From Enoplolaimus lenunculus (taxonomy: Eukaryota; Nematoda; Enoplea; Enoplida; Thoracostomopsidae): 64,000 nucleotides of DNA. The stretch covers positions 62,001 through 126,000 of the forward strand of contig JASANG010001160.1 of assembly GCA_030248215.1 (NCBI GenBank). The letters are read 5' to 3'. How positions within the stretch are numbered: the stretch's first letter is position 1; each line of letters opens with the position of its first letter. A program made the translations under genes and the position numbers. Positions 1 to 11,845 of the stretch are shown in pieces. Under the pieces are notes generated by a model. That model saw only the letters and a list, made by a program, of their open reading frames with translations. It was not told where the DNA came from and searched no databases.

Positions 1-95
1 CCCAGATAATTTTCAGCGTTGCTTGTAAGCCATTGAAAGCTTTTGAAGGCCCATGCTGAAAATTTTAAAGGTGAGCTTGCTGCGGGCTTGTGATA
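1..95. mobile_element. Family-A MITE fragment cut by the window edge
   Basis: Shares ttgcttgtaagccattgaaa and aattttaaaggtgagcttgc with the reverse complement of the complete family-A elements at 38500-38666 and 48605-48772. Confidence 0.55.
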
Positions 96-691
96 TATAT
101 CTATATCAATCAATAATCCAACAATTTTTCCACCAGCTTATAAATATAGTTTTTAAAAATGCGAAATCAAACGCACCGCTAGGCTTTTAAGATATACACC
201 TACTACCTAGACAATTTTACTAAGCGTTTGAGAGATATAAAGCCGCCCAAACTGTGGAATCTGCATCAAAATGTGACCAAATTACATTCATATCTGAAAG
301 GCATAGCGGCCGCTGCGAGAGACATTTTCGAAAGGTTATGACCCGCCGTTATGTCGTTTCAAAGGCCCTGTGGCTAACTTCAAGTGCAACGACCGGGTTA
401 TCGATACCATTTTTTGTGATGCGGGTGTCAGTCCAGGTAGAAACCGGAACTGCAGACCATTTTAACCTGCAAAAACCGGTTACAGGTGGTTTCGAACTTT
501 AAGCCAATTCATCGTTAAGCGAACGCTCTTTCACTGCGCCACGCAGCCCACGTCTCCAACTGCATTTCTTGTCATTGATGCATGCGCACACAATGGACAA
601 GCATGTCTCACATATTTACAGCGGGATCTTAAAGCGAAACTGAAAAAATCCAAAGTGAAAATGAAAAAATTGATCCGACCTCGCACCACAC

Positions 692-828
692 CCGTAGCCA
701 GAAGGGAGCCAGGTGGGTGGCTCAGCTCCCTAGAAAATATTCAACCTTGCTTGTAAGTCATCGAAAACTCTTGTATGCCCCTCCTGAAACCTTTTAGCAC
801 ATATAACAAGGTAAGCAAGCCACGGGCT
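692..828. mobile_element. Family-A MITE, diverged copy
   Basis: Runs from cccgtagccag to gcaagccacgggctt with the family-A core (cttgcttgtaagtcat) between. Inverted ends are recognisable but worn; no target duplication seen. Confidence 0.55.
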
Positions 829-1447
829 TACCATGCAGCTTAAATCTTCTGATTTGACGTCACAACACCGTGTACCAGGCCAATTTTTACGTCACATGAT
901 TCAAGTAAATAAAAATGTTTTTCGTTCCTGGTTTTGCTCACCAACTACAAAGACCAATACGAATCAAAAAATACAGTTAAAATTGTATCATCAACCAGTT
1001 TCATACTATGAGAATCCAGAAATTTCTCAAAGGGGCGGCGGTGAACCGCAACATAACAATAGTAGAAAAAAACAAGCGGACGAAACAAGCAAAAAGACAA
1101 ACACCGTTGTAGTTCTCAACCTATTATCCTAAACCTTTTAACAAAATCTTGGTATTGATCCTTGTTTGGAACCTCTCGTTTAACTGGGGGGCCGTTCCAC
1201 GTTGGATCCACCAGCGACCAATTCTAACAGCATTTATATAACTTTATTCACCAAACGATTATATGCCTGATATAACGCAAAAGAGCAATGAAAAACATTA
1301 CAATTTCATCGCTTGTACAATTCCCAGACAAAGAAAACAGGATTGCAAACAACAAACAGTAGTAAAAATACACAAGTACAAACGTCATTGAAGATACTGG
1401 TTTGAAGCACATTAATATATCGATCACATTTCAACTGTGTCTGTACC

Positions 1448-2345
1448 ACCATCATCCCATCACAAGAATTTGACGTATGGTGGAAGCTGGGATTTTGGGA
1501 TTGGATATGGTTGAATGTGAAGTTTTGGGATTTCGGGATATGGTCGAATGTGAGTGGCATTCTCGGGTTTTGGGACTTCGAGATACGGTCGAAAGTGAGA
1601 CTTTGTGATTTCCGGATATGTCCGGGTATAGTCGAAGGTGTGATTTCTGGATATAATCAAAGGTGGGATTTTGGGATTTGGGAATATGGTCAGCAATTGC
1701 ATACTCTTAAAGCCTTATCCTAAACCTAAGCTTCAAAGCCCAAGCCTATAATCCTAAGCGTAAGCCTACGCCAAAGCATAAGGTTTAACCCAAGGGTCAT
1801 TTTGGATCTAATCCATGATTAAACCAACGCCTATTCCTGAAGCCTCAGCCTATGCGATTCCGGATCTAAACCAAAGTCTATTTTTAAAACCTCAGCCTAA
1901 GCAAAAACCTAAGCTTATGCCATTTACGGTCTAACTATGTTTTAAACCAAAGCCTATTACCAAAGCCTCTGCCTGAAACTAAGCCTATGCCATGTACGGT
2001 CTTATCTATGTTTAAACCAAAGCCTGGCCAAAAGCCTAAGCCTTAAACTAAGCCCAAGCCTCAGCCTAAAGCCTTAGCCTAAGCTTAAGCCTATTAATCC
2101 TAAGCCAAAGCTGTAGCTAAGGCAAAGCATAAGCGAATGTCGAAGACTTGCCTAATCCTAAAACTAATCATGAAACAAAATTTTGCCTAATCCTAAATCT
2201 AAGCCTAAGCCTAAGCTCAAGGAGTTACTTGCAATGAATTCTATCAAATTACAAAATTCCGAAATCCCAAAATCCCACCACAAACAAAAGCTATCAATTT
2301 TTTTGTCACAAACGGTGGAATTTTGGGATGGCAGTAAAGTATACA
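1448..2345. repeat. Composite repeat: GGGATTTTGGGAT array and degenerate GCCTAA array
   Basis: From 1484 to 1690 loosely repeated units of the form gggatttcgggatatggtcg follow one another; from about 1700 to 2215 come dozens of degenerate GCCTAA/AAGCCTA units. Near 2255-2330 the first motif returns, once inverted. The frames open through it are repeat products and not supported as genes. It looks like a decayed non-autonomous element with a hexamer interior. Confidence 0.5.
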
Positions 2346-3166
2346 TGGGCCGTATCAACAGTCAACGGCGGATCCAAGAATTTCTGACGGTTGCTAGCAG
2401 GCTGGCAAACTTATGAAATTTAATTTTTACTGTATGCAATATATGTGTCAATATTCTCAGGGCGAAAATTATAACGTAGGCGGCCACCTTTATCACAGCG
2501 GCGCTGGAAGCAAATTAATATTGAGGGAGAGCGCAATGGTACCTTAAACGGTCGAATGCTAAAGAGTATTATTGTGCCAAAATCACATTGTTTTGCCAAA
2601 AAGTGTGACAGACATGATGCACCAGTGAAGTATTTGCTTTAACTCTGCAGTAATGCGAAAGCTTTTTTCGCTATTCAACACCTGCACTCAAAATGAAATC
2701 GTATGTCATTCACTGGTATTATATCGATATACCAGGATAAATGCTCACTATCAGCATTTTTTAATCGTTTTGTGTTTGTGGACCACAACAGCGCCGGAGC
2801 AGGCATGGGTTGGAGAAACTCCATGGTGGTGGCCCCATAAAGGTGGGTCCAGAATTTCTCGGTGATTGATCTGAAGTTTTCCGAGCTCTCACGCTCGTGT
2901 TAAATAACGGTGACACCCCCTTCCAAAAAACAGTTTCACACAAAAGTGCAAAATGGCAAACCTAGAAAGTGCAGAATCCACTGTTTGAAACGAATTACAC
3001 TTCACCCGCAACGGGAATTTTTTATATTTTCTGCTGAAATAGCTGAAACCCGGTATAAAAAAGCATAATAAAACTATGACGTAAAAAGTCCAACGTAAGC
3101 TTTAAATATTGATTGCGCACGATTCTATAAAGTATGTAGTAAAAATAAAACTAAGATTTTTATGCC
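2346..3166. other. Intergenic, hAT-like remnants
   Basis: Two pieces resemble hAT-MITE ends (ggcggatccaagaatttctg at 2369 and ggtgggtccagaatttctcg near 2843). No complete element or gene is supported. Confidence 0.4.
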
Positions 3167-3320
3167 TGTCCCGTAGCCAGATTGGGTCCAGTAGTGCTCA
3201 GCCCGTCCCTGTAAAAATGTTGCCCAATCAAAAAAGTTTCAAACTTGCTTGTATCGCAAACTCTTGTATGCCGCTCTTACAAAATTTTCAGCTCTCTCCT
3301 AGCACGGTGAGCTGGCTATT
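3167..3320. mobile_element. Family-A MITE, diverged copy
   Basis: Starts ctgtcccgtagccag and ends near gtgagctggctattatg, with the family core in reverse orientation relative to the copy at 42890. Confidence 0.55.
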
Positions 3321-5063
3321 ATGAGCTTTATACACACTAAGCCTGAGCGGAAGTTGCGTGTAAAAATGAATACACATATGCGAGAAGTTAAATATTCAAA
3401 GGAACTTTAAATCACATTGTGCAGAAAAGCTAGAGAAATATACGATAGTGTTTTAGTAAAGGCAAGGGTCTATATTTTTAAATGCATATACCACCTATCA
3501 TCATTAAAACGTTACTCAGTTACCGGTTCAAAACCTACAACCGACTGGTGGTACACGCTACACCCATTTGAAAATACGGGCCATGGTTAGCGTGCCAGCA
3601 TATGGCCATAGCGATAGCTATTAAACAGCTATATTTCAATAAATTTTCATCTCATCCAAAAGTTTTTCATTAGTGACTCTGCAATACACCCCCACAGCTT
3701 ACCCCCCACAGCTTAGCTTAAAACTTTTAACTTTCCGAAGAGATTTACCTAAACCTTTGCCAAGCCCTAAAAGCCTAACCTGTCACTAGGACCGAGGCTA
3801 TAGGGTATACTATATCCGACACTACCCGCCTGCGAAATAAGCATCCGTGCAACGTATCAACGAGTAGCGTAGCTTATCCAAAACCATGTGACACATACTG
3901 GGGGTGCAATATATGGCAAACGAAAACATGCGAGCGAACCGTGCGCGAAGCCAAACACGGCGTGCGAATAAACGCAATACTTAACCTAAAACCGTACCAG
4001 CAAGCCTTAACCATAAATTAAGAAGAAACTGTACAAAAGCCTCAGTAGTTGGTATGATGCTACGCAGCGCTTGCTCAATATATTAATCATAAAGGAACGT
4101 TTTTGTTGAACAAACGTTAAAGCCAAACACGTCTGGTAAATATGAAAATCGAACCCATGTCATAGAGCGAACCAAATTTAAGGGTAGAGACCCGAAAAAG
4201 TTATTACTATATGCACAAGTTGGTTAGTTTTCAGGTAGTGATACAGTTTTAACAACATTGTTAACGGTTTCCCAATACCAAGTAAGTCACAGGAATATTT
4301 TAATTGCTCGTTCAAAGTTGGCCGTTCATTTCATAGCGGATCCAGGACGGAGGCGGGGCGGTCTACGCCCCCCTCTAAAAATATTTTTTGTGATAAAATG
4401 GTTAAAGTCCCTACCTTACAGTTTTATCCCTCAGAAAATTTTCACATATATTGCAAACAGTAAAATGTTGCGTTTCATAATTTTTGCATGTCGCCCCCGA
4501 CCCACGTCACAAACTTCTGCATCCGCGGCTTCTCTTTCATCAGCCACACTTGCTTTTCAATTTGTATTACCCGGTAAAATAAAAGCAGGAGCGGACAGAT
4601 GTGCGTGAAATCTAGAGATATATCTGGTTTGAAATGCAGAGACAATAAAACACACTTTCAATATTATTTAGAATAACCTTATTTATGCTTCAAGGTCAAA
4701 AAATTTCCTTTTACAAGATTATCCATCCTGAAATGAAATCCTGTCTACGCCGTTGATAAAGTCTAGTATCAGTTTGAATTGAACCTCTACGGGCCACGTG
4801 ACAACTGCCACGTAAATATAGATGCCTGAAAACAACAGCAAAGACGCATTTTCTGTACTGGAATGGGGACACTCTTTGAGCCTGTAGAAATGTAGACGGT
4901 GGTGTAAAAATGCGTGCGCACAGAAGGTTCTCCGAGAGGGACACACAAAAGCTGTCACATGCTGAGACACCGCACTGTCGGATTATAGAAATGCGCAAAA
5001 TAATCTACTCAGGCAAGCTACGATTAACGACGAAGCGGACAGCGCAGGATGAGTCGAAGTTCG
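3321..5063. other. Intergenic, no gene supported
   Basis: AT-rich sequence. 3485-3600 shares text with 28050-28265 (tatcatca, ggttcaaaa, cacatttgataatacgggcc type), a dispersed repeat of unknown type. hAT-like ends (gcggatccaggacgg at 4337; cctgtctacgcc near 4740) suggest old MITEs. Overlapping short frames at 4711-4998 are not supported. Confidence 0.45.
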
Positions 5064-5335
5064 GCTCATGTATAGAACAGGGCTGGATCGTTTTCCGGAG
5101 GGGCTATAATAGAGTCAGTTTAAGCTTTAGACTAATTTTTTGTTTAGGCTTAGGCTTAGGCTTAGGCTTAGGCTTGGGCTTAGGCTTATGCTTAAGCTTA
5201 GGCTTAGGAATAGACTCATCCATACGCTTAGGCTTAGGCTTAGGAATAGGCTCATCCATACGCTTAGGCTTAGGCTTAGGCTTAGGCTTAGGAATATGCT
5301 TATACTACTGTTCCGGTCCTGTCCTATACATGGGC
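5064..5335. mobile_element. MITE with TTAGGC interior, ends tgtatagaacagggc
   Basis: The ends gctcatgtatagaacagggc and gtcctgtcctatacatgggc are an imperfect inverted pair. Between them two arrays of TTAGGC are punctuated by gaatagactcatccatacgc. Related ends occur at 13905-14010, 56595-56706 and at the borders of the fold-back element. The 167-codon frame across it merely translates the hexamer. Confidence 0.6.
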
Positions 5336-5592
5336 TCGAAGGCTGGATGCGAACAACGCTGGAGCCACAGCCGCTGGTCAACAAAATATTGCGGCAGCGG
5401 GAGCCGGATGTGATGCCGGAGATGTAACGAAATTATGAGCAAATCAGCGTCGGAGACGTTCGGTCGCGAACGTCAAACTACGACAGCCGAGTGGTGATAG
5501 TTTAAGCAAAGGCATTTCAGATTGCCGGCGGATATCCGGCAGGATGTATAAGTACAATGTCTAAATAACCGAATATTTAGGGTTTTTTCGGA

Positions 5593-5905
5593 TACATACT
5601 GTAGTGACCCGAATAAGGGGGCTGATATTTATTTGGCCTCTCAAGAGGGACACCCCTTGTTATTCGGTTACGGACTGTGTATATATTTTTAACCCGCCCA
5701 CCACCGCCTTTTGTTAGTTGGACCTAGCACGCATCCGTTATGTAATTCTCTCTTTTGGGCAGGACTGACTTTCGCAGCATTTTTGTTGGATTATTGTACA
5801 TTCAAAAGCGCTTTAAAGTTTCGAACTCAACTTCATTTGGTCCTGGAGTCATTTATGCGCTACTATTAGGGATAATTGACATTTATGGACTCTATTTAGG
5901 GCTTG
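5593..5905. mobile_element. Family-C MITE, damaged
   Basis: Begins TACTGTAGTGACCCGAATAA and contains the family core tttggtcctggagtcattta further right, but the second inverted end is missing. Compare the whole copy at 56996-57256. Confidence 0.55.
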
Positions 5906-7312
5906 TAGCCTGATCAATACGGATGATGGTATGAATTTTTTGAAGTTTTTTAAAAGTAATATCCGGCAAGTTAAAATAGCAGAGCCGGAGCCGGATGTCA
6001 ATTCTTTGCCGGAGCCGGATATTTGGTTGCACACTGGTGGCCATATAGATTCATTCACTATCTGCCAGTGATCTTGAAGACACAGGTCGTTATTACTCAG
6101 TTCCACATGAAAACTAAACTTGTAAACGATTCCTAATACGACAAGATGGTTATAGAATAAAACAATTTGAACGTATACAGCTTCAAAGACAGAATAATAC
6201 CAAGCCGCGAATTTGGTTGTCACAAGAACATAGCTATACGATACAATAATGTCAGTCACGTTACTAAAAGCAGTCTGCGCACGAGCAACGTCCTACAGTA
6301 TAGTTAGCTAAATAAATGTCCGCCGCTACTTGAACTATAAAAGCGGACATTTCGACACCGTTGTTCTGAGGGAAAAATGTCCGCATAGCTATCAATATTT
6401 CTAATGTATGTCCGGTACAGTGTTTTTATGCGACTTATACAATACTAAATTTTTCAAATTGATTAATGTTGCATTATGTTTTAGCCGACGTAAAACGCAT
6501 CTTTGGTGCTCTAAATTGAGATGTCAGCATTTAAGATTGAAAAATCCAAAACATTAGTGTAGCCAAGTGCATTAAAAATTCGATCATTTTTGAGGCCTGA
6601 CGCCAAATATACCCCAGTCCAGCTCAGAACGGAACTTTTATAAACATTTTAAATGATTTCGCGCATATTAGCTACTTTTAAAATTTGTGGCATATGTAAG
6701 AACTAACATTTAAAACTTTAGCTAGCTACACCGTTATTGCCACATAAATTTTGTCCGCACACCGTTGCGCTGAACTCATAAATGTCCGCTTATTAGCTAT
6801 GTCGCCAGTGGACAAAACGTAGGACTGATAGACGGTATGGACGTCCATACCGTTCCAGCAGAACAGAGTGGACTTTATTTGTGCGCAACCTACAAACGGT
6901 AACGTGTGAGTGACATAAGGTTATTCGCTAGCAAAAACATGCTGGCTGTCGCTTTCGAAGCACTCACACTTCAAAGCAATACCCATTTTAGTCTTAAATG
7001 GGTGCCATTCAATTGTCTTAAAAGCTATATTACGTACACCCAAACGTAGTTTGTCGTTTACGCTTGCGCAATTATTGCTCATGAACTAAAACTCTATGCT
7101 GCTTTTGGAACCTTTAACCAGAGGCGTAGCCAGGATTTCATCTCAGAATCTCAAGTAACGACCGGATAATGTAAAAGAACATGGACAAAGTTGTAACAAT
7201 TGCACACAAGCAAAGAGTTAAAATATACTCGAACTGGATGTATTCGTCATCTGGCGTTGTTCTCAATTAAATTTAAAAAATCGTCAGGTGTTAAGAATAA
7301 AAATTAGTAAAA
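5906..7312. other. Intergenic with repeated aatgtccgc motifs
   Basis: No gene is supported. From about 6300 to 6830 the motif aatgtccgc and its complement recur with gctat nearby, suggesting a decayed element with inverted ends. A gcgtagccaggatttc piece at 7126 resembles a hAT-MITE end. Confidence 0.4.
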
Positions 7313-7499
7313 CCAAGAGTGGATGATCACTCTTTATAGTGTGTAACTGAATACATTCTGTGTATTAAAGAATGTTCCCGGCACGCGTTGCGTTTTTGGC
7401 CTTCCCCCTTGTGGCCAGTGTATAGCACAGGGGCTTCCAGTTTTCCATGGTGGAAAACTTATAACCAGGAGTGCAGCGCAGCCGCTCCTGTATGACGGC

Positions 7500-8810
7500 T
7501 TTTGGTTGGAAAACGGGAAAAGTGGAAAATTCTAATGCCTAGATTTTCCGCTGGGTTGGCAGGGAAAAACTGAAGCATAGGTTTTGGTTGGAAAACGGGA
7601 AAAGTGTAAAATTCTAATGCCTAGATTTTTCCCCTGGGTTGGTAGGGAAATCTGAAGTATGGGTTTTGGTTGGAAAACGGGAAAAGTGGAAAATTCGAAT
7701 GCCTAGATTTTCCCCTGGGTTGGTAGGGAAAATCTGAAGCGTAGGTTTTGGTTGGAAATCGGGGCCTATGTATAGATCAGGGGCTTCCGCTTTTCCAGGG
7801 TGGAAAACTTACGACCAGGAGTGCATCGCAGCCACTCCTGTATGACGACCTGATTTTTCACTGGTTGGTAGGAAAAATCGCGGGCATAGGTTTTGCTGTG
7901 GAAAAGTGGAAAATTCATAAGCCTGTATATTCCCTGGTTCGGTAGGGAAAATCTGTAGTGTAAAGTTTGTTTGGAAAACGGGAAAAGTGGAAAATTTAAA
8001 AGTTTACATTATTCCTGGGTTGGTAGGGAAAATTTGAAGCATAGGTTTTGGTTGGAAAACGGGAAAAGTGGAAAATTTGAACGCCTTGATTTTCCCTTGG
8101 TTGGTAGGGAAAATCTGTAGTGTAAAAGTTTGTTTGGAAAACGGGAAAAGTGGAAATTTTAAAAGCTTACATTATTCCTGGGTTGGTATGAAAAATTTGA
8201 AGCATAGGTTTTGGTTGGAAAACGGGAAAAGTGGAAAATTTGAACGCCTTGATTTTCCCTTGGTTGGTAGGGAAAATCTGTAGTGTAAAAGTTTGTTTGG
8301 AAAACGGGAAAAGTGGAAATTTTAAAAGCTTACATTATTCCTGGGTTGGTAGGGAAAATTTGAAGCATAGGTTTTGGTTGGAAAACGGGAAAAGTGGAAA
8401 ATTTGAACGCCTTGATTTTCCCTTGGTTGGTAGGGAAAATCTGTAGTGTAAAAGTTTGTTTGGAAAACGGGAAAAGTGGAAATTTTAAAAGCTTACATTA
8501 TTTCTGGGTTGGTAGGGAAAATTTGAAGCATAGGTTTTGGTTGGAAAACGGGAAAAGTGGAAAATTTAAAAGCCTAGATTTTCCCTTGGTTGGTAGGGAA
8601 AATCTGCAGCATAGGTTTTGGTTGGAAAACGCGAAAATTGGAAAATTTAAACGCCTAAATTTACCCTGGGTTGGTAGGAAAATTCTAAAGCATTGGTTTT
8701 GTTTTTAAAACGGGAAAAGTGGAAAATTTCTACGTCTAGATTTCCCCTTGGTTGGAAAGGAAAATCTAAAGCATAGGTTTTGTTTGGAAAATGGGAAAAG
8801 TAGAAAATTC
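7500..8810 (+). repeat. 81-bp satellite array, forward arm
   Basis: The unit is close to cataggttttggttggaaaa, then cgggaaaagtggaaaatt, then a variable nine bases, then ttttcccttggttggtaggg and aaaatctgaag. From about 8040 to 8540 alternate units differ in the same way, giving a 163-bp higher-order repeat of nearly identical copies. Frames at 8068, 8231 and 8394 that give MENLNALIFPWLVGK are spaced 163 bp apart, which is not a multiple of three, so they are not one protein. Confidence 0.88.
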
Positions 8811-9952
8811 CATTCCAACCCAGGGTAAATCTAGGCGTTTTAATTTTCCACTTTTCCCATTTTTCAACCAAAACCTATGCTTCAGATTAACCAAGCCAGG
8901 GTAAGTAGTCTAGGCATTAAAATTTGAACTTTTCCCGTTTCCCAACCAAAACCTATGCTTCAGATATTCCCCACCAACCCTGGGTAAATCTAGGCATTGA
9001 AATTTTCCACTTTTCCCGTTTTCCAACCAAAACCTATGCTCCATATTTTCCCTACCAACCTAAGGTAAATCTAGGTCTTTAAATTTTCCACTTTTCCCAT
9101 TTTCCAACCAAAACCTATGCTTCAGATTTTCCCTTCCAACCGATGGTAAATCTAGGCCTTTAAATTTTCCACTTTTCCCGTTTTCCAACCAAAACCTATG
9201 CTTCAGATTTTCCCTACCAACCTAAGGTAAATCTAGGCCTTTAAATTTTAAACTTTTCCCGTTTTCCATCCAAAACCGATGCTTCAGATTTTCCCTACCA
9301 ACCTAAGGTAAATCTAGGCCTTTAAATTTTCCACTTTTCCCATTCTCCAACCAAAACCTATGCTTCAGATTTTCCCTACCAACCGAAGGTAAATCTAGGT
9401 CTTTAAATTTTCCACTTTTCCCGTTTTCCAACCAAAACCTATGCTTCAGATTTTCCCTACCAACCTAAGGTAAATCTAGGCCTTTAAATTTTCCACTTTT
9501 CCTGTTTTCCAACCAAAACCGATGCGTCAGATTTTCCCTACCAACCTAAGGTAAATCTAGGCCTTTAAATTTTCCACTTTTCCCGTTTTCAACCAAAACC
9601 TATGCTTCAGATTTTCTTTTACCAAGCCAGGGTAAGTCTAGGCATTAAAATTTTTCACTTTTCCCGTTTTCCAACCAAAACCTATGCTTTAGATTTTCCC
9701 TACCAACCTAAGGTAAATCTAGCCCTTTAAATTTTCCACTTTTCCCGTTTTCCAACCAAAACCTATGCTTCAGATTTTCCCTACCAACCTAAGGTAAATC
9801 TAGGCCTTTAAATTTTCCACTTTTCCCATTTTTCAACCAAAACCTATGCTTCAGATTTTCTTTACCAAGCCAGGGTAAGTCTAGGCATTAAAATTTTCAA
9901 CTTTTCCCGTTTTCCAACCAAAACCTATGCTTCAGATATTCCCCACCAAGTT
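8811..9952 (-). repeat. 81-bp satellite array, reverse arm
   Basis: The same satellite in inverted orientation (ttccaaccaaaacctatgct ...), about 14 units. Units in this arm are more alike each other than they are like the forward units, e.g. most share ctaccaacctaaggtaaatc. That suggests separate homogenisation of the two arms. Confidence 0.88.
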
Positions 9953-10734
9953 TCCTCGGCTTTCCGGCCATTAGCCAACAACGTCGTTAAAACAAATTAA
10001 AACTTTTTTACAACCTTAAGGCGTCACTCAAAACGTCGACTTTGTTAACAGACTTATGTTCTGATAATACTGGGCCACTCGGTGGTATCTTGTTTTAACC
10101 AATCTTGTGTTGGGACTATCATAATCTGATATACTTAATAGTCATGTATGATTTCGGGTAAATGCTCTGCTCATTTAGGTTTAACTGTGTAAAGTAGATT
10201 TTGTTCATTTCACTGTTCCGCTCCGCGGTTTCTTGTTTTGACCGGTGTCGAAATATATTGCCTTTTAGTTTGTAGGATGAAACCGGAGGTGAAAAATGCT
10301 ATATCCGGAGCCGGAAGTCAACAAAAGTAGCCGGTGTCACGGGCAGATTTTTCTCCTGGGCAGATTTTTCTCCCCGGAAAAATCTGCCCGGGCAGATTTT
10401 TCTCCCCGGAATTTTTACAGAAAAATTAAAATTCTGTCTGGGCGGATATTTCTGGAGAGAGAAATCTGCCAGAGCATTTGGAGGAAAAATCTGCCCGGAC
10501 AGCAATTTCCCGGGGGAAAATCTGCCCGAGCAAATTTCTCCGTGGGGAAAATCTGCCTGGGCACATTTTTCCGGGGAGAAAAATCTGCCCGGGCAGATTT
10601 TTCCGGGGAGAAAAATCTGCCCGGGAGAAAAATCTGCCCGTGACACCGGAACCGGAGATGATGCCGCAGGTGAGGTGAAATCAGGTAGTTGAAATGATAT
10701 TTAACTTGTTAATTTTAGCAAATATCTGCTCGAT
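9953..10734. other. Non-satellite insert splitting the reverse arm
   Basis: The satellite stops abruptly at 9952 and resumes at 10735. In between is single-copy-looking AT-rich sequence and the palindromic element 10330-10646. No gene supported. Confidence 0.6.
10330..10646. mobile_element. GC-rich palindromic element with repeated GGGCAGATTTTTC units
   Basis: The ends ccggtgtcacgggcagattt and aaatctgcccgtgacaccgg are perfect inverted copies. The interior is a chain of short units gcccgggcagatttttctcc in both orientations, so the whole can fold into nested hairpins. Because of the symmetry both strands hold a 115-codon open frame (10296-10643 plus, 10299-10646 minus) with near-identical RADFSPGQIF-type products; this is a consequence of the repeat and not evidence of a gene. 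Confidence 0.72.
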
Positions 10735-11457
10735 GGAATTTTCTACTTTTCCCATTTTCCAAACAAAACCTATGCTTTAGATTTTCCCTTCCAACCAAGG
10801 GGAAATCTAGACGTAGCAATTTTCCACTTTTCCTGTTTTAAAAACAAAACCAATGCTTCAGAATTTTCCTACCAACCCAGGGTAAATTTAGGCGTTTAAA
10901 TTTTCCAATTTTCCTGTTTTTCAATCAAAACCTATGCTACCGATTTCCCTACCAACCAAGGGAAAATCTAGGCGTTTTAATTTTCCACTTTTCCCGTTTT
11001 CCAACCAAAACCTATGCTTCAAATTTTCCCTACCAACCCAGGAATAATGTAAGCTTTTAAAATTTCCACTTTTCCCGTTTTCCAAACAATCTTTTACACT
11101 GCAGATTTTCCCTACAAACCAAGGGAAAATCAAGGCGTTCAAATTTTCCACTTTTCCCGTTTTCCAACCAAAACCTATGCTTCAAATTTTCCCTACCATC
11201 CCAGGAATAATGTAAGCTTTTACATTTTCCACTTTTCCCGTTTTCCAAACAAACTTTACACTACAGATTTTCCCTACCGAACCAGGGAATATGCAGCCTT
11301 ATGAATTTTCCACTTTTCCACCGCAAAACCTATGCCCGCGATTTTTCCTACCTACCAGTGAAAAATCAGGTCGTCATACAGGAGTGGCTGCGATGCACTC
11401 CTGGTCGTAAGTTTTCCACCCTGGAAAAGTGGAAGCCCCTGATCTATACATGGGCCC
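10735..11457 (-). repeat. 81-bp satellite array, distal part of the reverse arm
   Basis: Continues the inverted array and ends with the inner inverted repeat (caggagtggctgcgatgcac near 11380) that mirrors 7764-7895. Confidence 0.85.
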
Positions 11458-11845
11458 CCCTTGTTTAGGGGGTCTGTATGCAGTTTTATATCGTAGTAAT
11501 GCTAGGAGCAAATTGTAACCCTCTCTTGTTTAAGGGGGGTAGGTGTACTGAAGCATACTGTTAATCTCTTGCTTAAACCCCCCTGATTGAGGGGGGTCGA
11601 ACAAAAATGGAACGCGTGCTAGTACATTCTTTAATACACAGAGTGTACCCAGTTGCATACTCTTGTTATAAAGAGTGATGCAACTCTTTGGGTCCTGCAT
11701 AATACAAAATGTACCAACGGTCGTTGCATTTGTGACAAAAGAGGGTTAGGGCAAAAACACAACGCGTGCCGGTTACATTTCCTTCTACACAGAATGTACC
11801 CAGTTCAGTTGCATAGTCTTGTTGAAGTATGCATCATCCACTCTT

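Larger units (their letters stand above)
7313..11845. mobile_element. Giant fold-back (long inverted-repeat) element, about 4.5 kb
   Basis: The outer left end gagtggatgatcactc, followed by acattctgtgtattaaagaa and ccggcacgcgttgcgttt, is matched in reverse at the right end (cacaacgcgtgccggttaca, cacagaatgtacccag, gcatcatccactc, about 11752-11843), with an extra right-hand copy at 11600-11700. A second inner inverted pair lies at 7764-7895 and 11331-11457 and is nearly identical. Between the ends, the arms are arrays of an 81-bp satellite in opposite orientations (7440-8810 forward; 8811-9952 and 10735-11330 reverse). No transposase frame. The architecture is that of fold-back elements; the superfamily is not clear. 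Confidence 0.72.

Noticed and set aside
5140-5310. TTAGGC run as a true telomere end
   Set aside because: Short, internal, bordered by inverted repeats and repeated at several loci, so it belongs to a MITE.
4910-5413. 167-codon frame rich in GLGLGLGL
   Set aside because: Translation of TTAGGC hexamers in a MITE.
8068-8708. Repeated frames giving MENLNALIFPWLVGK
   Set aside because: They recur every 163 bp, not a multiple of three, and translate the 81-bp satellite.
10296-10646. 115-codon frames on both strands with near-identical products
   Set aside because: A direct result of the palindromic DNA; no start context, no homology.
7440-11330. Regular repeats that might suggest a CRISPR array
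   Set aside because: The whole 81-bp unit is repeated without unique spacers, arms are inverted, and the genome is eukaryotic.
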